Below are positions 1 to 7,547 of a stretch of DNA of 64,000 nucleotides, piece after piece (positions within the stretch are counted from its first letter, which is position 1; each line of letters starts with the position of its first letter). This stretch comes from SZUA-430 sp040381215. Its GTDB lineage: Bacteria; Pseudomonadota; Alphaproteobacteria; Micropepsales; Micropepsaceae. Where the stretch lies: the NCBI GenBank assembly GCA_040381215.1, contig JBEIHO010000008.1, forward strand, positions 1 to 64,000, written 5' to 3'. The position numbers and the translations under genes were made by a program. The notes below the pieces were generated by a model. That model was not told the DNA's origin, ran no database searches, and saw only the letters and a list, made by a program, of their open reading frames with translations.

Positions 1-819
1 CACATCAGGGAGGTGGATGCGGTTGCCTATGTGTTGCGTTGCTTTGACGACGGCGACGTCACGCATGTGGAGAACCGCATCGATCCGATCGCAGATGCTG
101 AAACCGTGGAAACGGAGCTGATGCTGTCCGACCTCGACAGCCTGGAGCGGCGCCTGCCTGCCATCGAGAAGAAGGCCAAGCAGGGCGACAAGGATGCAAA
201 GGTGCAGGCTGATGTCATGCAGGCGGCACTGGTCATGCTGCGCGACGGCAAGCCGGCACGACTGGTCAAGGTGTCGGACGAGCAGCGGCCGGTGTTCCAG
301 CTGCTGCAGTTGCTGACGTCGAAGCCGGTCGTGTATGTCGCCAATGTCGATGAGGCGTCGGCGCTTGCCGGCAATGCCTACACGGCGCGTGTCGAGGCGA
401 GGGCCAAGGCGGAGGGGGCTGCCTTCGTCATCATCTCGGCCAAGATCGAGTCCGAGCTGGCGCAGTTGCCGACAGAGGAGCGGGCGGATTTTCTTGCGAC
501 GATGGGGCTTGCGGAACCCGGCCTCAACCGCCTCATCCGCGCCGGCTATTCGCTGCTGCACCTGATCACGTTCTTCACGGTCGGTCCCAAGGAAGCGCGT
601 GCGTGGACGGTCCATGTCGGCGCAAAGGCTCCGCAGGCGGCAGGTGTGATCCACACGGACTTCGAGCGTGGCTTCATCCGTGCCGAGACGATTGCCTTTG
701 ACGACTATGTGGCATGCCAGGGCGAGGCGGGAGCGCGTGATGCGGGCAAGCTGCGGCTTGAAGGCAAGGAATACGTCGTGCGCGACGGCGATGTGATGCA
801 TTTCCGCTTCAATACCTGA
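1..819 (+). CDS. ychF: Redox-regulated ATPase YchF (Obg family), 3' part
   Basis: The reading frame is open from base 1 and starts mid-protein, so the N-terminal G domain with the P-loop lies outside the window. The visible part begins in the HIREVDAV segment before the helical region and continues through a charged coiled-coil stretch. It then has the NVDE specificity motif (YVANVDEA), which replaces NKxD in this subfamily, and ends in the C-terminal TGS domain (last ~85 residues, GxxHTDFERGFIRAE). YchF binds ATP in preference to GTP and associates with ribosomes. An internal GTG at 13 is not the true start. The family assignment is secure. Confidence 0.95.
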   Translation, partial: HIREVDAVAYVLRCFDDGDVTHVENRIDPIADAETVETELMLSDLDSLERRLPAIEKKAKQGDKDAKVQADVMQAALVMLRDGKPARLVKVSDEQRPVFQLLQLLTSKPVVYVANVDEASALAGNAYTARVEARAKAEGAAFVIISAKIESELAQLPTEERADFLATMGLAEPGLNRLIRAGYSLLHLITFFTVGPKEARAWTVHVGAKAPQAAGVIHTDFERGFIRAETIAFDDYVACQGEAGARDAGKLRLEGKEYVVRDGDVMHFRFNT

Positions 820-946
820 GGCCTTCGGCACAATCCCTGGCTGCGGCAGCCAGCTGACGTGGCAGTCGCGCCACAGACGTTGTGCGTGCGCACGATAGGC
901 GGTTCACGGGCGCGCCTTATTTGCTATCCTCGAGGGACGGAAATCC

Positions 947-2425
947 GTGGGGGCGGCTGCCGTGAGGTTCTTGTTGGTTCTTGGGGTGTGCCTGACGTGG
1001 CTTCTTGGAGCTGCGCTGGCTTCGGCTGCGCCGCCGTCGGGCGTGGCTCCTCCGGTGCTGAACGAGGGGCTCGAGCAGGCCGCCCGCGCCATTGACGAGA
1101 GCCGCTATGACGTCGCGCTGGGCCTGGTGGCGGGTGCCGAGGCCTCAAGTGCGCTGACGGAGCAGGATGCAGACTGGGCTGCTTACCTGAAGGCGCGTGC
1201 ATTGGCCGCCACGGGCGCGGTCGATGCCGCCCAGAAGATCGTGAGGGAGCGCCAGCGGCAGCATCCGAATGCCTATAACTGGGCTGCCGTGGTGTCGATC
1301 CTCAGCACGTGCGGACAGCACGATGAGGCGGCGCGCTTGATCCTTGCGCTCGATGATACCTCTTTCGTGCTCGCCAACCGGCTGCGGCGGGGGCTCATGG
1401 AAGGGATCGTGAATGCGCTCGAGGCCAGCAATTCGTCGCAGCGCGATGCGCTGGTTACGCGCCTTGTCGAGGGGCGCTACACGGGGCCGTCCGGTGCGCA
1501 TGTTCCCGACACCATCCGCCTTCGCTATATCGGGGTCCTGTTGCGGCAGAACCGCCCGGAGGCGGCTGCCAGAGAGACGACCGGGCTTGAATCGCCGGTT
1601 CCGCTGACGCTGCTGCTTGCCGATGCCGCCTTCTCGCCGTTGTGGGAATTTCCCGCCGTGCGTCAGCTTCTCAAGCCGGGCGCGCTGGTGGCGCGGGTTG
1701 AGCGGGGGATCCAGGCGCGGCTGGAGCAGCCTCATCTGCATTCCTCGGACTGGCTGGAGATGATGCGGTCGCTCAGGGCGATCGGGAAGGCTGATGAGGC
1801 GGTTCGCCTTGGTCTCAACGCCCTTGGCAAGGCGCGACAGGGCAGCGGTGTTGCGCGCGCGTCCCTGCGCCTGGAGGTGGGGCATGCCTATGCCGACATG
1901 GGCGAGGCCTGGGCGGCGCGGCGTGCGGCGAAGGAGTTGCAGAAGGAGCAGGGTGTGCTGCCCGTCGCCCTGCGCGTGGAGATCGCCGACCTGCTCGAGC
2001 GCAGCGAGGATGACGAGGGCGCCATGCTCATGCTGGGAACCATCCAGGGTATCGAGGCTCTTCCCGGTGCGCTGAAGGTGATGGCATGCGCGGCGCATGA
2101 CCTGGGGCGCGGCGAGCGGCGTGATGCGGCCCTGTCCCAGCTTGAATTGCTTTCGGCGCCGTCAGAATTGCTGCAAGCCCGCCTTTGTGCCGGTCAGCCT
2201 GTGCAGGCGCGGGCACTGCTGGCAGGCATGCTGTCCATGCCCGAGCAGCGCGCGACGGCCATCCTCATGGCGCAACTCTTCGAAGATCGATCCACGCCCG
2301 GAAGCGATGTGCGTGACCTTGCGTATGGGTTGCGGGCGCTCGTGGCGAGCGAGGCCGTGCAAGCGGCCCTGGTGGGCCAGGGGCGGTCGCTTGGCTTGCC
2401 GTTCGCGCCGCTGGTGGCGCGATAG
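947..2425 (+). CDS. Exported helical-repeat (TPR-like) protein of unknown function
   Basis: The 492-residue product has an N-terminal signal peptide: hydrophobic core FLLVLGVCLTWLLGAALA, probable cleavage after ASA near residue 28. The rest is alanine- and leucine-rich helical hairpins with the alternating A/L/E/R pattern of degenerate TPR or Sel1-like repeats, for example around residues 38-70, 85-120 and 280-345. The GTG start at 947 follows a GAGGG about nine bases upstream; a second GTG at 962 would remove five residues and is also possible. I recognise no catalytic motif. It is probably a periplasmic scaffold or assembly protein, but this rests on the fold pattern alone. Confidence 0.7.
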   Translation: MGAAAVRFLLVLGVCLTWLLGAALASAAPPSGVAPPVLNEGLEQAARAIDESRYDVALGLVAGAEASSALTEQDADWAAYLKARALAATGAVDAAQKIVRERQRQHPNAYNWAAVVSILSTCGQHDEAARLILALDDTSFVLANRLRRGLMEGIVNALEASNSSQRDALVTRLVEGRYTGPSGAHVPDTIRLRYIGVLLRQNRPEAAARETTGLESPVPLTLLLADAAFSPLWEFPAVRQLLKPGALVARVERGIQARLEQPHLHSSDWLEMMRSLRAIGKADEAVRLGLNALGKARQGSGVARASLRLEVGHAYADMGEAWAARRAAKELQKEQGVLPVALRVEIADLLERSEDDEGAMLMLGTIQGIEALPGALKVMACAAHDLGRGERRDAALSQLELLSAPSELLQARLCAGQPVQARALLAGMLSMPEQRATAILMAQLFEDRSTPGSDVRDLAYGLRALVASEAVQAALVGQGRSLGLPFAPLVAR

Positions 2426-2433
2426 GGCGCCCG

Positions 2434-2847
2434 TCAGTCGTCCTTCCCGAACCAATTGTCCAGCGACAGCTTGCCTGAGCCAAAGCCCGCGAACGCGAGC
2501 AGGCCGCCCGCCAATGCGATGTTCTTCATGAACATGATCATCTGCACGACCCGTTCGTGGCCTTCGAGTTGCCAGAAGGCGTGCAGCAGGACAGATACAA
2601 AAACCGTGAAGGCAACCAGCAGGAGCGAGACGAGCCTGACGTGCAGGCCAAGAATCAGGCAAAGGCCGGCCGTTGCTTCGCAGGCTGCTGCGAGGGTGAA
2701 CATGATCTCGGGCAGGGGGACGCCGTTTGCCACCATGTGGGCGATCTGTTCTGCAGGGGCGGGGTTGAGGATCTTGCTGGCGCCAGCGGCGAGAAAGAAG
2801 AGGCCGATGATGATGCGCCCCACGGAGGCCAGATATTGCGTTTGCAT
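2434..2847 (-). CDS. DoxX family membrane protein
   Basis: This 137-residue protein has four predicted transmembrane helices (about residues 5-25, 45-65, 68-88 and 100-120). It carries the DoxX-family look: RIIIGLFFLAAGASKI at the N-terminus, a small G/A-rich E-A-T-A-G motif in helix 2, and a short C-terminal tail. DoxX-like proteins sit in the inner membrane and are linked to quinone or thiol redox and oxidative stress, but few have a defined reaction. It converges on the upstream exported protein gene, with only 8 bp between the stops, and is transcribed divergently from the small gene at 2985. Confidence 0.85.
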   Translation of the reverse strand: MQTQYLASVGRIIIGLFFLAAGASKILNPAPAEQIAHMVANGVPLPEIMFTLAAACEATAGLCLILGLHVRLVSLLLVAFTVFVSVLLHAFWQLEGHERVVQMIMFMKNIALAGGLLAFAGFGSGKLSLDNWFGKDD

Positions 2848-2984
2848 GGTGTCCCTTTTTTGTGACCGCTCGCGCGGGAGGCGAAGGCTACTGCCGCGTT
2901 TCGTGTCCGGGGCGACCTGCCAACTTCGCGTGCAGAGCGTGATCAGCTTATGCTATGATGGCGACGTCATCAAAGGGTGCGGTC

Positions 2985-3212
2985 ATGGGCGGAAATCAAA
3001 AAGTGCTGAAGGCCATCAAGGAGACGATTTCGGACTATGCGTCGAAGTCGCCGCTGCAATTGGTCAGCGCGCTGCGTGATCCCGAGCACGTCGCCAAGAT
3101 GAAGAAGATGGGCGTGGACGACGCGCATATCCATCGCGTCATTCTTTACCTGCAGCAGCACAGGCCTGAGGCCAAGGTGCTGGAAGCCTACCTGAAATCC
3201 GTTCGCCTCTGA
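2985..3212 (+). CDS. Small conserved-looking protein, 75 residues
   Basis: The ATG at 2985 is preceded by AAAGGG at about 7 bp, which makes it a better start than the upstream in-frame ATG at 2955. The product is a soluble, mostly helical, basic protein with no cysteines and a motif DAHIHRVILYLQQHRPEA near the C-terminus. I do not recognise the family. It is followed by a hairpin with a short T-run. A CTATGA element around 2954 could be its -10 box. Codon usage matches the neighbours, so it looks like a real gene. Confidence 0.6.
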   Translation: MGGNQKVLKAIKETISDYASKSPLQLVSALRDPEHVAKMKKMGVDDAHIHRVILYLQQHRPEAKVLEAYLKSVRL

Positions 3213-3251
3213 AGTCATCGCACGCCCCGCTGCCTGTCGGCGGCGGGGTGC

Positions 3252-3272
3252 AGTCGCTTGCTTGCGACTTTT
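3252..3272 (+). terminator. Hairpin with T-run after the 75-residue gene
   Basis: AGTCGC (3252-3257), a 6-base loop, GCGACT (3264-3269), then TTTA. A second G/C-rich inverted repeat lies just before it (about 3229-3252). It sits between converging genes and overlaps the stop codon of the minus-strand gene. Confidence 0.5.
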
Positions 3273-3921
3273 ACTCGGCGATGAAGTCGACGTCCTGCCA
3301 GTCGAATTCCGGGTTGATCTTGTAGGCCGTGTCCATGAGATGCGTTCGGACATCGTTGATGGCGGTGTTTGCTTCCGCCGGCTTCAGTGCCTCGTAGAGC
3401 TTGCGCAGGAAATTCTCCGACTCGCCAACCTGGTTGGAAGTGGCAGCGGTCAAATCCGGATAGGTCCTCAAGCGTGCGATGATCACGCTGCTGCACGTGT
3501 GGCTGTTGGTTTCTCCGAGGCGCGGCGTGGCGATCGTGTGGACAGCCGTGGTCAGGAGCCTCTTTGTGATCGCCAAGGCGTCGTGCAGCTTCTGGGCGCT
3601 CATCTTGGCTTCCACGGCGGAGCTCAGCACGACCAGGTGTCCAACTGTTGACGTGTGTGCCAGCAGTTCCGATGTCTCCGCGTTGGCCTCGAGGTTGGAT
3701 CCAACAGGTTCCCATGTTTTCAGCTGTGTCAGCACGAGCTTGCGAAGCACACGATCCTCGGTGGCGTGCAATTCGTGACGGAGTTTGATGTAGCGCCAGC
3801 CCGCAACGCCGAGCAGGATGGCCAATGCCGCGCTCAGCCATACGGACGCGGGCAGGCTCGTGACCTGCGCAACGGCGCTGCTCCATGTTGCGATGATGTC
3901 TTCCACGCCCGGCCCCCACAC
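3271..3921 (-). CDS. Hypothetical single-pass membrane protein
   Basis: The product has 216 residues. One transmembrane segment is visible near the N-terminus (about residues 26-43, VWLSAALAILLGVAGW), followed directly by a basic stretch (RYIKLRHELHATEDR). That suggests a type with the N-terminus outside and a ~170-residue cytoplasmic helical domain, with a region rich in S/T/A and LLAHTSTVGHLVVLSSAVEAKM. I recognise no enzymatic motif. It is adjacent to an AT-rich intergenic stretch and may belong to a small acquired or lineage-specific segment. Confidence 0.6.
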   Translation of the reverse strand: MWGPGVEDIIATWSSAVAQVTSLPASVWLSAALAILLGVAGWRYIKLRHELHATEDRVLRKLVLTQLKTWEPVGSNLEANAETSELLAHTSTVGHLVVLSSAVEAKMSAQKLHDALAITKRLLTTAVHTIATPRLGETNSHTCSSVIIARLRTYPDLTAATSNQVGESENFLRKLYEALKPAEANTAINDVRTHLMDTAYKINPEFDWQDVDFIAE

Positions 3922-4287
3922 CCGACTTGCCGTTCCGCCCAGAGGAACTGACTAATAGTAAATCGGAACGGACCGCAACGCCAGCGTGCGATGTACATTC
4001 TTTGCTCGTACGCTGATTATGTTGTGCCGTATCTGGAAAATTCCATCTACTGGAGAATCGGGCGTCAGTAGAGGTAGCTCAAAAGTGGTAATTAACTATC
4101 TAACTCTCTCTCAATTCTATTGTTTTTCAATCAGTCAATTTGTCTCCCCTGATTGATCGATTATCACTTTACTTGACTTAATTCAGCATGGGATTGTCCG
4201 CCGCCTTTTCCGTCGGTCATAACGCAAGCAACAAGCCGGCCGGACAGCGAACAACGACTTCACATCCCTGGGTAAATGGAGGCTTGA
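3922..4287. other. 366-bp AT-rich intergenic region upstream of a porin gene
   Basis: No gene is visible on either strand. The stretch from about 4060 to 4190 is much richer in A+T than the rest of the window, with TAATTAACTATC, CTCTCTC and TGTTTTTCAATCAG-type runs. It also holds TGATTGATCGATTATCA (4150-4166), a near-symmetric element, and a TTGACT at about 4173 that could be a -35 box without a convincing -10 partner. It probably carries the promoter and regulator sites for the outer-membrane protein at 4288. Confidence 0.5.
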
Positions 4288-5166
4288 ATGAACTGGAAAG
4301 CTGCCGGAATGGCCGGCACTGCACTTCTCACCATCGCACTGTCCGGCGCAGGCGCCGTCGCAGGTGCGAACAAGTTTAGCGGCAACATCAGCCTGGCCGT
4401 CGGTCAGACGTTCCAGGACGATGATTTCGGCGCGACCTTTGACGATTCCTTCGCCTCGCTCGGTGGCGAGACCAAGTTGAACGTCGCCTTCACGAACAAC
4501 ATCAGCCTGCAGATCGACCTGCTCGGCGTGGCGTCGTTTGCTGACAGCAACGGCATCGACCTCGACCGTGACTCCGGCGTGCAGGGCACGGCCCACCTCT
4601 ACTATCGCACCAACCAGTTCGCCGCTGGCGTGGTTGGCGGCGTTGGTGTTGCCTCGGGTGCAGCCCTTGGTTCGGCCGACTACTACTATGCTGGCGTCGA
4701 GGGGCAGTACTACCTCGACAACATCACGATCGGCCTGAACGCGGGTTATCTCGACTCGAGCAGCGAGACCGTCATAACGACGCGTGATGACCTGTTCCTC
4801 AGCAACGCTTGGTATGTCGGCGGTGAAGTCCGCTACTACGCGAACGAGAAGACCACGGTTTCGGCCAACCTCGGCTACATCTCCGGCGAAGCCAACTTCG
4901 GCAACTGGGACGCCGAAGTCATCCACTGGGGTGCGAAGGTCGAGTATCGTCCGGACGCGAAGGAGCCGCTCAGCCTGTTCGTTGCCTACGAAGGTCGCAC
5001 TTCGGAAGCTGACGCTGTCGGTGGCGGTTCGTTCGAGAAGGACACGCACACGATCAAGGTCGGCGTGACGTTCTCGTTCGGCGTCGATGGCACCAAGATG
5101 GAGCAGGACCGTTCGGGCCCGGCTTTCAATCAGATGGACTACGGCGCGGTGGTGGTTGGCGGCTAA
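4288..5166 (+). CDS. Outer-membrane beta-barrel protein (porin-like)
   Basis: The 292-residue precursor has a signal peptide (residues 1-27, core GTALLTIALSGAGAVAGA). The mature part alternates short amphipathic strands with aromatic girdles (YYYAGVEGQYYL, WYVGGEVRYYAN, HWGAKVEYRP) and Gly/Asn turns, the pattern of an outer-membrane barrel of perhaps 12-14 strands. The likely last strand, HTIKVGVTFSFG, is followed by a ~24-residue tail instead of ending the protein on Phe, which is unusual. A GGAGG sits 7 bp before the ATG. The AAC/CTC/ATC/GGC-biased codons suggest strong expression. The substrate cannot be read from sequence. Confidence 0.8.
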   Translation: MNWKAAGMAGTALLTIALSGAGAVAGANKFSGNISLAVGQTFQDDDFGATFDDSFASLGGETKLNVAFTNNISLQIDLLGVASFADSNGIDLDRDSGVQGTAHLYYRTNQFAAGVVGGVGVASGAALGSADYYYAGVEGQYYLDNITIGLNAGYLDSSSETVITTRDDLFLSNAWYVGGEVRYYANEKTTVSANLGYISGEANFGNWDAEVIHWGAKVEYRPDAKEPLSLFVAYEGRTSEADAVGGGSFEKDTHTIKVGVTFSFGVDGTKMEQDRSGPAFNQMDYGAVVVGG

Positions 5167-5190
5167 GCCAACCCTACGCTCCACAGCGTT

Positions 5191-5224
5191 GCGGGCGCCC
5201 CTTTGCGGGCGCCCGTTTCATTTT
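5191..5224. terminator. Bidirectional terminator between converging genes
   Basis: GCGGGCGCCC (5191-5200), a short CTTT loop, GCGGGCGCCC (5205-5214), then GTTTCATTTT. Each arm contains the self-complementary GGGCGCCC, so the hairpin forms on either strand. The T-run serves the plus-strand porin gene. Confidence 0.7.
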
Positions 5225-5781
5225 GCGGGCACGGGTGACGCGGCGTCGAACTCGACGCGGAAGAAGCGATTGGCCCGACGCAGCTCGTAGGCGAACAGCT
5301 TTCCCGGGACGGCTTCCACGGCCCACACGTTCGTGATCGACCGCTCGAGCTTGTTGGCGAGGAACATGTCCTTCGAGAAGGCGTCGGCTGGAAATTCCTG
5401 GCGCGTGGGCGTGCCGCTGTTGACCGTGTCGCCGCCGTAGCGAGAGACGGTGTCTTCATGACCATCGTCATGGCGGTGCACGTGCTTGAGCCTGACGCCC
5501 TCGGTGGTGCGGGTGATCATCCAGGTCCTTGAGCGGTTCTCGCCGACGGCAAAGGGGATCGCGATTTCACCCGGCTTGCACTGCACGGGACCCATCAGCA
5601 GGCGGCTGCCCGCGAAGTCCTTGTCAGCAGGGTCCGTGGTCGCGAGCCTTCCCTCCAGCGTCTGGCCGCACATGGTTTCCAGATTGGACATGAACGCGTC
5701 CTGTGCGGTTGGCTGGGGCATGGTTTCGCATGCGGACGCTGCAAGCAGGGCAAGGGCCCCTGTCATTAACCGATAGCGCAT
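5218..5781 (-). CDS. Putative lipoprotein, 187 residues
   Basis: The start was set at the ATG at 5781 because GAGGTG lies 4 bp upstream. An ORF start 36 bp further up (5817) would add a poor leader. The N-terminus is a lipoprotein signal peptide with lipobox LAASAC, giving the lipidated Cys about residue 18. The mature domain has three further-spaced features: a Cys at MCGQTLEG, one at VQCKPGE, and a HVHRHDDGHED acidic/histidine stretch. It ends with a beta-rich FRVEFDAA segment. I do not recognise the family. An envelope location is likely. Confidence 0.7.
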   Translation of the reverse strand: MRYRLMTGALALLAASACETMPQPTAQDAFMSNLETMCGQTLEGRLATTDPADKDFAGSRLLMGPVQCKPGEIAIPFAVGENRSRTWMITRTTEGVRLKHVHRHDDGHEDTVSRYGGDTVNSGTPTRQEFPADAFSKDMFLANKLERSITNVWAVEAVPGKLFAYELRRANRFFRVEFDAASPVPAK

Positions 5782-5941
5782 GTAACACCTCGTCATGGAG
5801 ATCGAGGGGTATGACATGTGTCGCCGCCTGACAAGGCTGGCTTGCCTTGCGATGCTGTTTCATTAATGCGGGCGCATCGGGTAGGATTGTCGAGGCGGTG
5901 CGGGGTTTGCGTTCTGCCTTGTCTGATTTGCAGGGTGGTTC

Positions 5942-6481
5942 ATGGCAGATGACGAAGCGGTTGGCGGGCTGGTTCCCGGTCGTAGTTGCGGGTCGTGCGT
6001 CGCCTGTTGCGTGATCCTGCGCGTTGATGCGCCGACGCTGGTCAAGGAAGCCGGCGTGATGTGCCGTCACTGTTCGGGCAGTGACTGTTCGATCCACGAG
6101 ACGCGGCCCGATCCCTGTCGCACCTTCTTCTGCCTGTGGCGCAAGGTGGGCAGCATGCCTGATGCGCTGCGGCCGGATCGCATTGGCGTGATGTTCTCCA
6201 TCGAGCATAACGCGGCGCCGCAGAACCCCTTCGACAAGGACTTCGTCATCGCACGCGCTGTCAGCTCGATCGAGGATTTCGATCGTCCCGAGGTTCGCGG
6301 GGCGCTGAATGTCTTCATCGAGCGCGGTGATCTTCCCGTCTGGCTGAGCTTCAACCAGGAACGGCGATTGCTGCACCCTCGTCCTGAGTTGCGGGATGCC
6401 ATCCTGTCCTCAGGCATACCGCCGACCCATCTGGCGTCGGAGGTGGTGACGTGGAAGCGAAGGCTTGGCCTCCTGGCCTGA
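5942..6481 (+). CDS. YkgJ-like CxxCxxCC metal-binding protein
   Basis: This 179-residue cytoplasmic protein opens with a CGSCVACC cluster (residues 16-23). It is followed by CRHC, a C at DCSIHETRP and a C before RTFFC, seven or more cysteines within the first 65 residues. This is the layout of the YkgJ/UPF0153 family, predicted to bind zinc or an Fe-S cluster through CxxCxxCC; its role is unknown. The C-terminal half has no cysteines and looks like a helical accessory domain. No neighbour shares its strand closely, so it is probably transcribed alone. Confidence 0.8.
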   Translation: MADDEAVGGLVPGRSCGSCVACCVILRVDAPTLVKEAGVMCRHCSGSDCSIHETRPDPCRTFFCLWRKVGSMPDALRPDRIGVMFSIEHNAAPQNPFDKDFVIARAVSSIEDFDRPEVRGALNVFIERGDLPVWLSFNQERRLLHPRPELRDAILSSGIPPTHLASEVVTWKRRLGLLA

Positions 6482-6726
6482 GGGGCGGGCGGGGGCTTTT
6501 CGCGCTATTCGTTCATTGGGCGATTTGAATTTGGTTTCTTCGCTTGCAGGGCGAAATTCGGCCCGCAGCCCGATATTTCACGGATTTCTGTTGCGGGTTA
6601 GCCACTCCCCTTCGTGTTTCGCGGCCGATTGGGCACATAGCGGTTGGTTTGTGACGTTTTTTGGACTTCTATCTACCGGGTAGTCGCAGAAGACGACATT
6701 TTCAGGATCAAGCAGGGGATTTGCTC

Positions 6727-7476
6727 ATGAAGAAAGCTTTGTTCGCGATGGGGTGCCTGGTTGCAGCCAGCACATCGCAGGTTGCCTATGCCGATGGCGA
6801 GGCTGCCGCTGAATCGGCCAGCCCGATTTCGGTTACGCTCACGGTCACGTCGGACTACAGGTTCCGCGGCCAGAGCCAGAATGGTCGTAGCCCTGCGGCT
6901 CAGGCCTCGATCGAATATGCCAGCGACCTCGGCGTCACGTTCGGCGCGTGGGTCTCGAATGTCGACTTCAGCGACACGGGCGACACCGACTCGTTCATGG
7001 AAGCCGATTTCTACGCCAGCTACGGCTTTGCGATCGACGACGCGACGTCGGGCAGCGCCAAGGTGACGTATTATCACTATCCCGAGAACCCGATCGGCAC
7101 GAGCTATGACTACTGGGAAGGCCAGATCGCTCTCAGCCACACGATGGACAAGCTCACGCTGAACCTCGAAGGCAACTACAGCCCCGACTATTTCAATGGC
7201 ACGGGCGCTGCGACCTCGATCGCTGCCGGCGTTGAATACCCGGTTCTCGACAAGATCACGATGAGCGCGAATGTCGGTCATCAGTGGATCGACGACAACG
7301 CCCTGTTCGGCACGGATGACTACCTGTACTGGGATGTCGGCTTCGGCATCGAGCTGGGCCGTCTGTCGCTGGATGCGCGCTACGTGTCGACCAACACGGA
7401 TGACGCTGATTGCTTCGGCGGTACCAATCTGTGCGAAGGCGGTTTCGTCGCAACGGCGAGCTTCTCGTTCCCGTAG
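6727..7476 (+). CDS. TorF family putative porin
   Basis: Translation most likely starts at 6727 (MKKALFAMGC), after AGGGGAT; the open frame extends 66 bp further upstream without a signal-like start. Signal peptide residues 1-22 end at VAYA. The mature protein begins with the family hallmark TVTSDYRFRGQSQ, then alternating beta strands, and ends on VATASFSFP, a classic last barrel strand. Two cysteines near the C-terminus (CFGGTNLC) may form a loop disulfide. TorF-like proteins (about 220-250 residues) are outer-membrane barrels that often follow nitrogen or transport genes; here it stands alone between terminators. Confidence 0.88.
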   Translation: MKKALFAMGCLVAASTSQVAYADGEAAAESASPISVTLTVTSDYRFRGQSQNGRSPAAQASIEYASDLGVTFGAWVSNVDFSDTGDTDSFMEADFYASYGFAIDDATSGSAKVTYYHYPENPIGTSYDYWEGQIALSHTMDKLTLNLEGNYSPDYFNGTGAATSIAAGVEYPVLDKITMSANVGHQWIDDNALFGTDDYLYWDVGFGIELGRLSLDARYVSTNTDDADCFGGTNLCEGGFVATASFSFP

Positions 7477-7506
7477 GACTTTTCCAGACCAGATCTGGAT
7501 TTCAGA

Positions 7507-7536
7507 GCGGCCAGGATTTTCCTGGCCGCTTTTTTA
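7507..7536 (+). terminator. Rho-independent terminator of the TorF-like gene
   Basis: GCGGCCAGG (7507-7515), loop ATTTT, CCTGGCCGC (7521-7529), followed by six T. The downstream uvrB gene converges and ends 12 bp later. Confidence 0.9.
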
Positions 7537-7547
7537 ATGACGCCGGT

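Noticed and set aside
4150..4166. TGATTGATCGATTATCA as an FNR box near the porin gene
   Set aside because: FNR boxes need TTGAT-N4-ATCAA. Here the second half does not align at four spacer bases, and the spacing differs by one.
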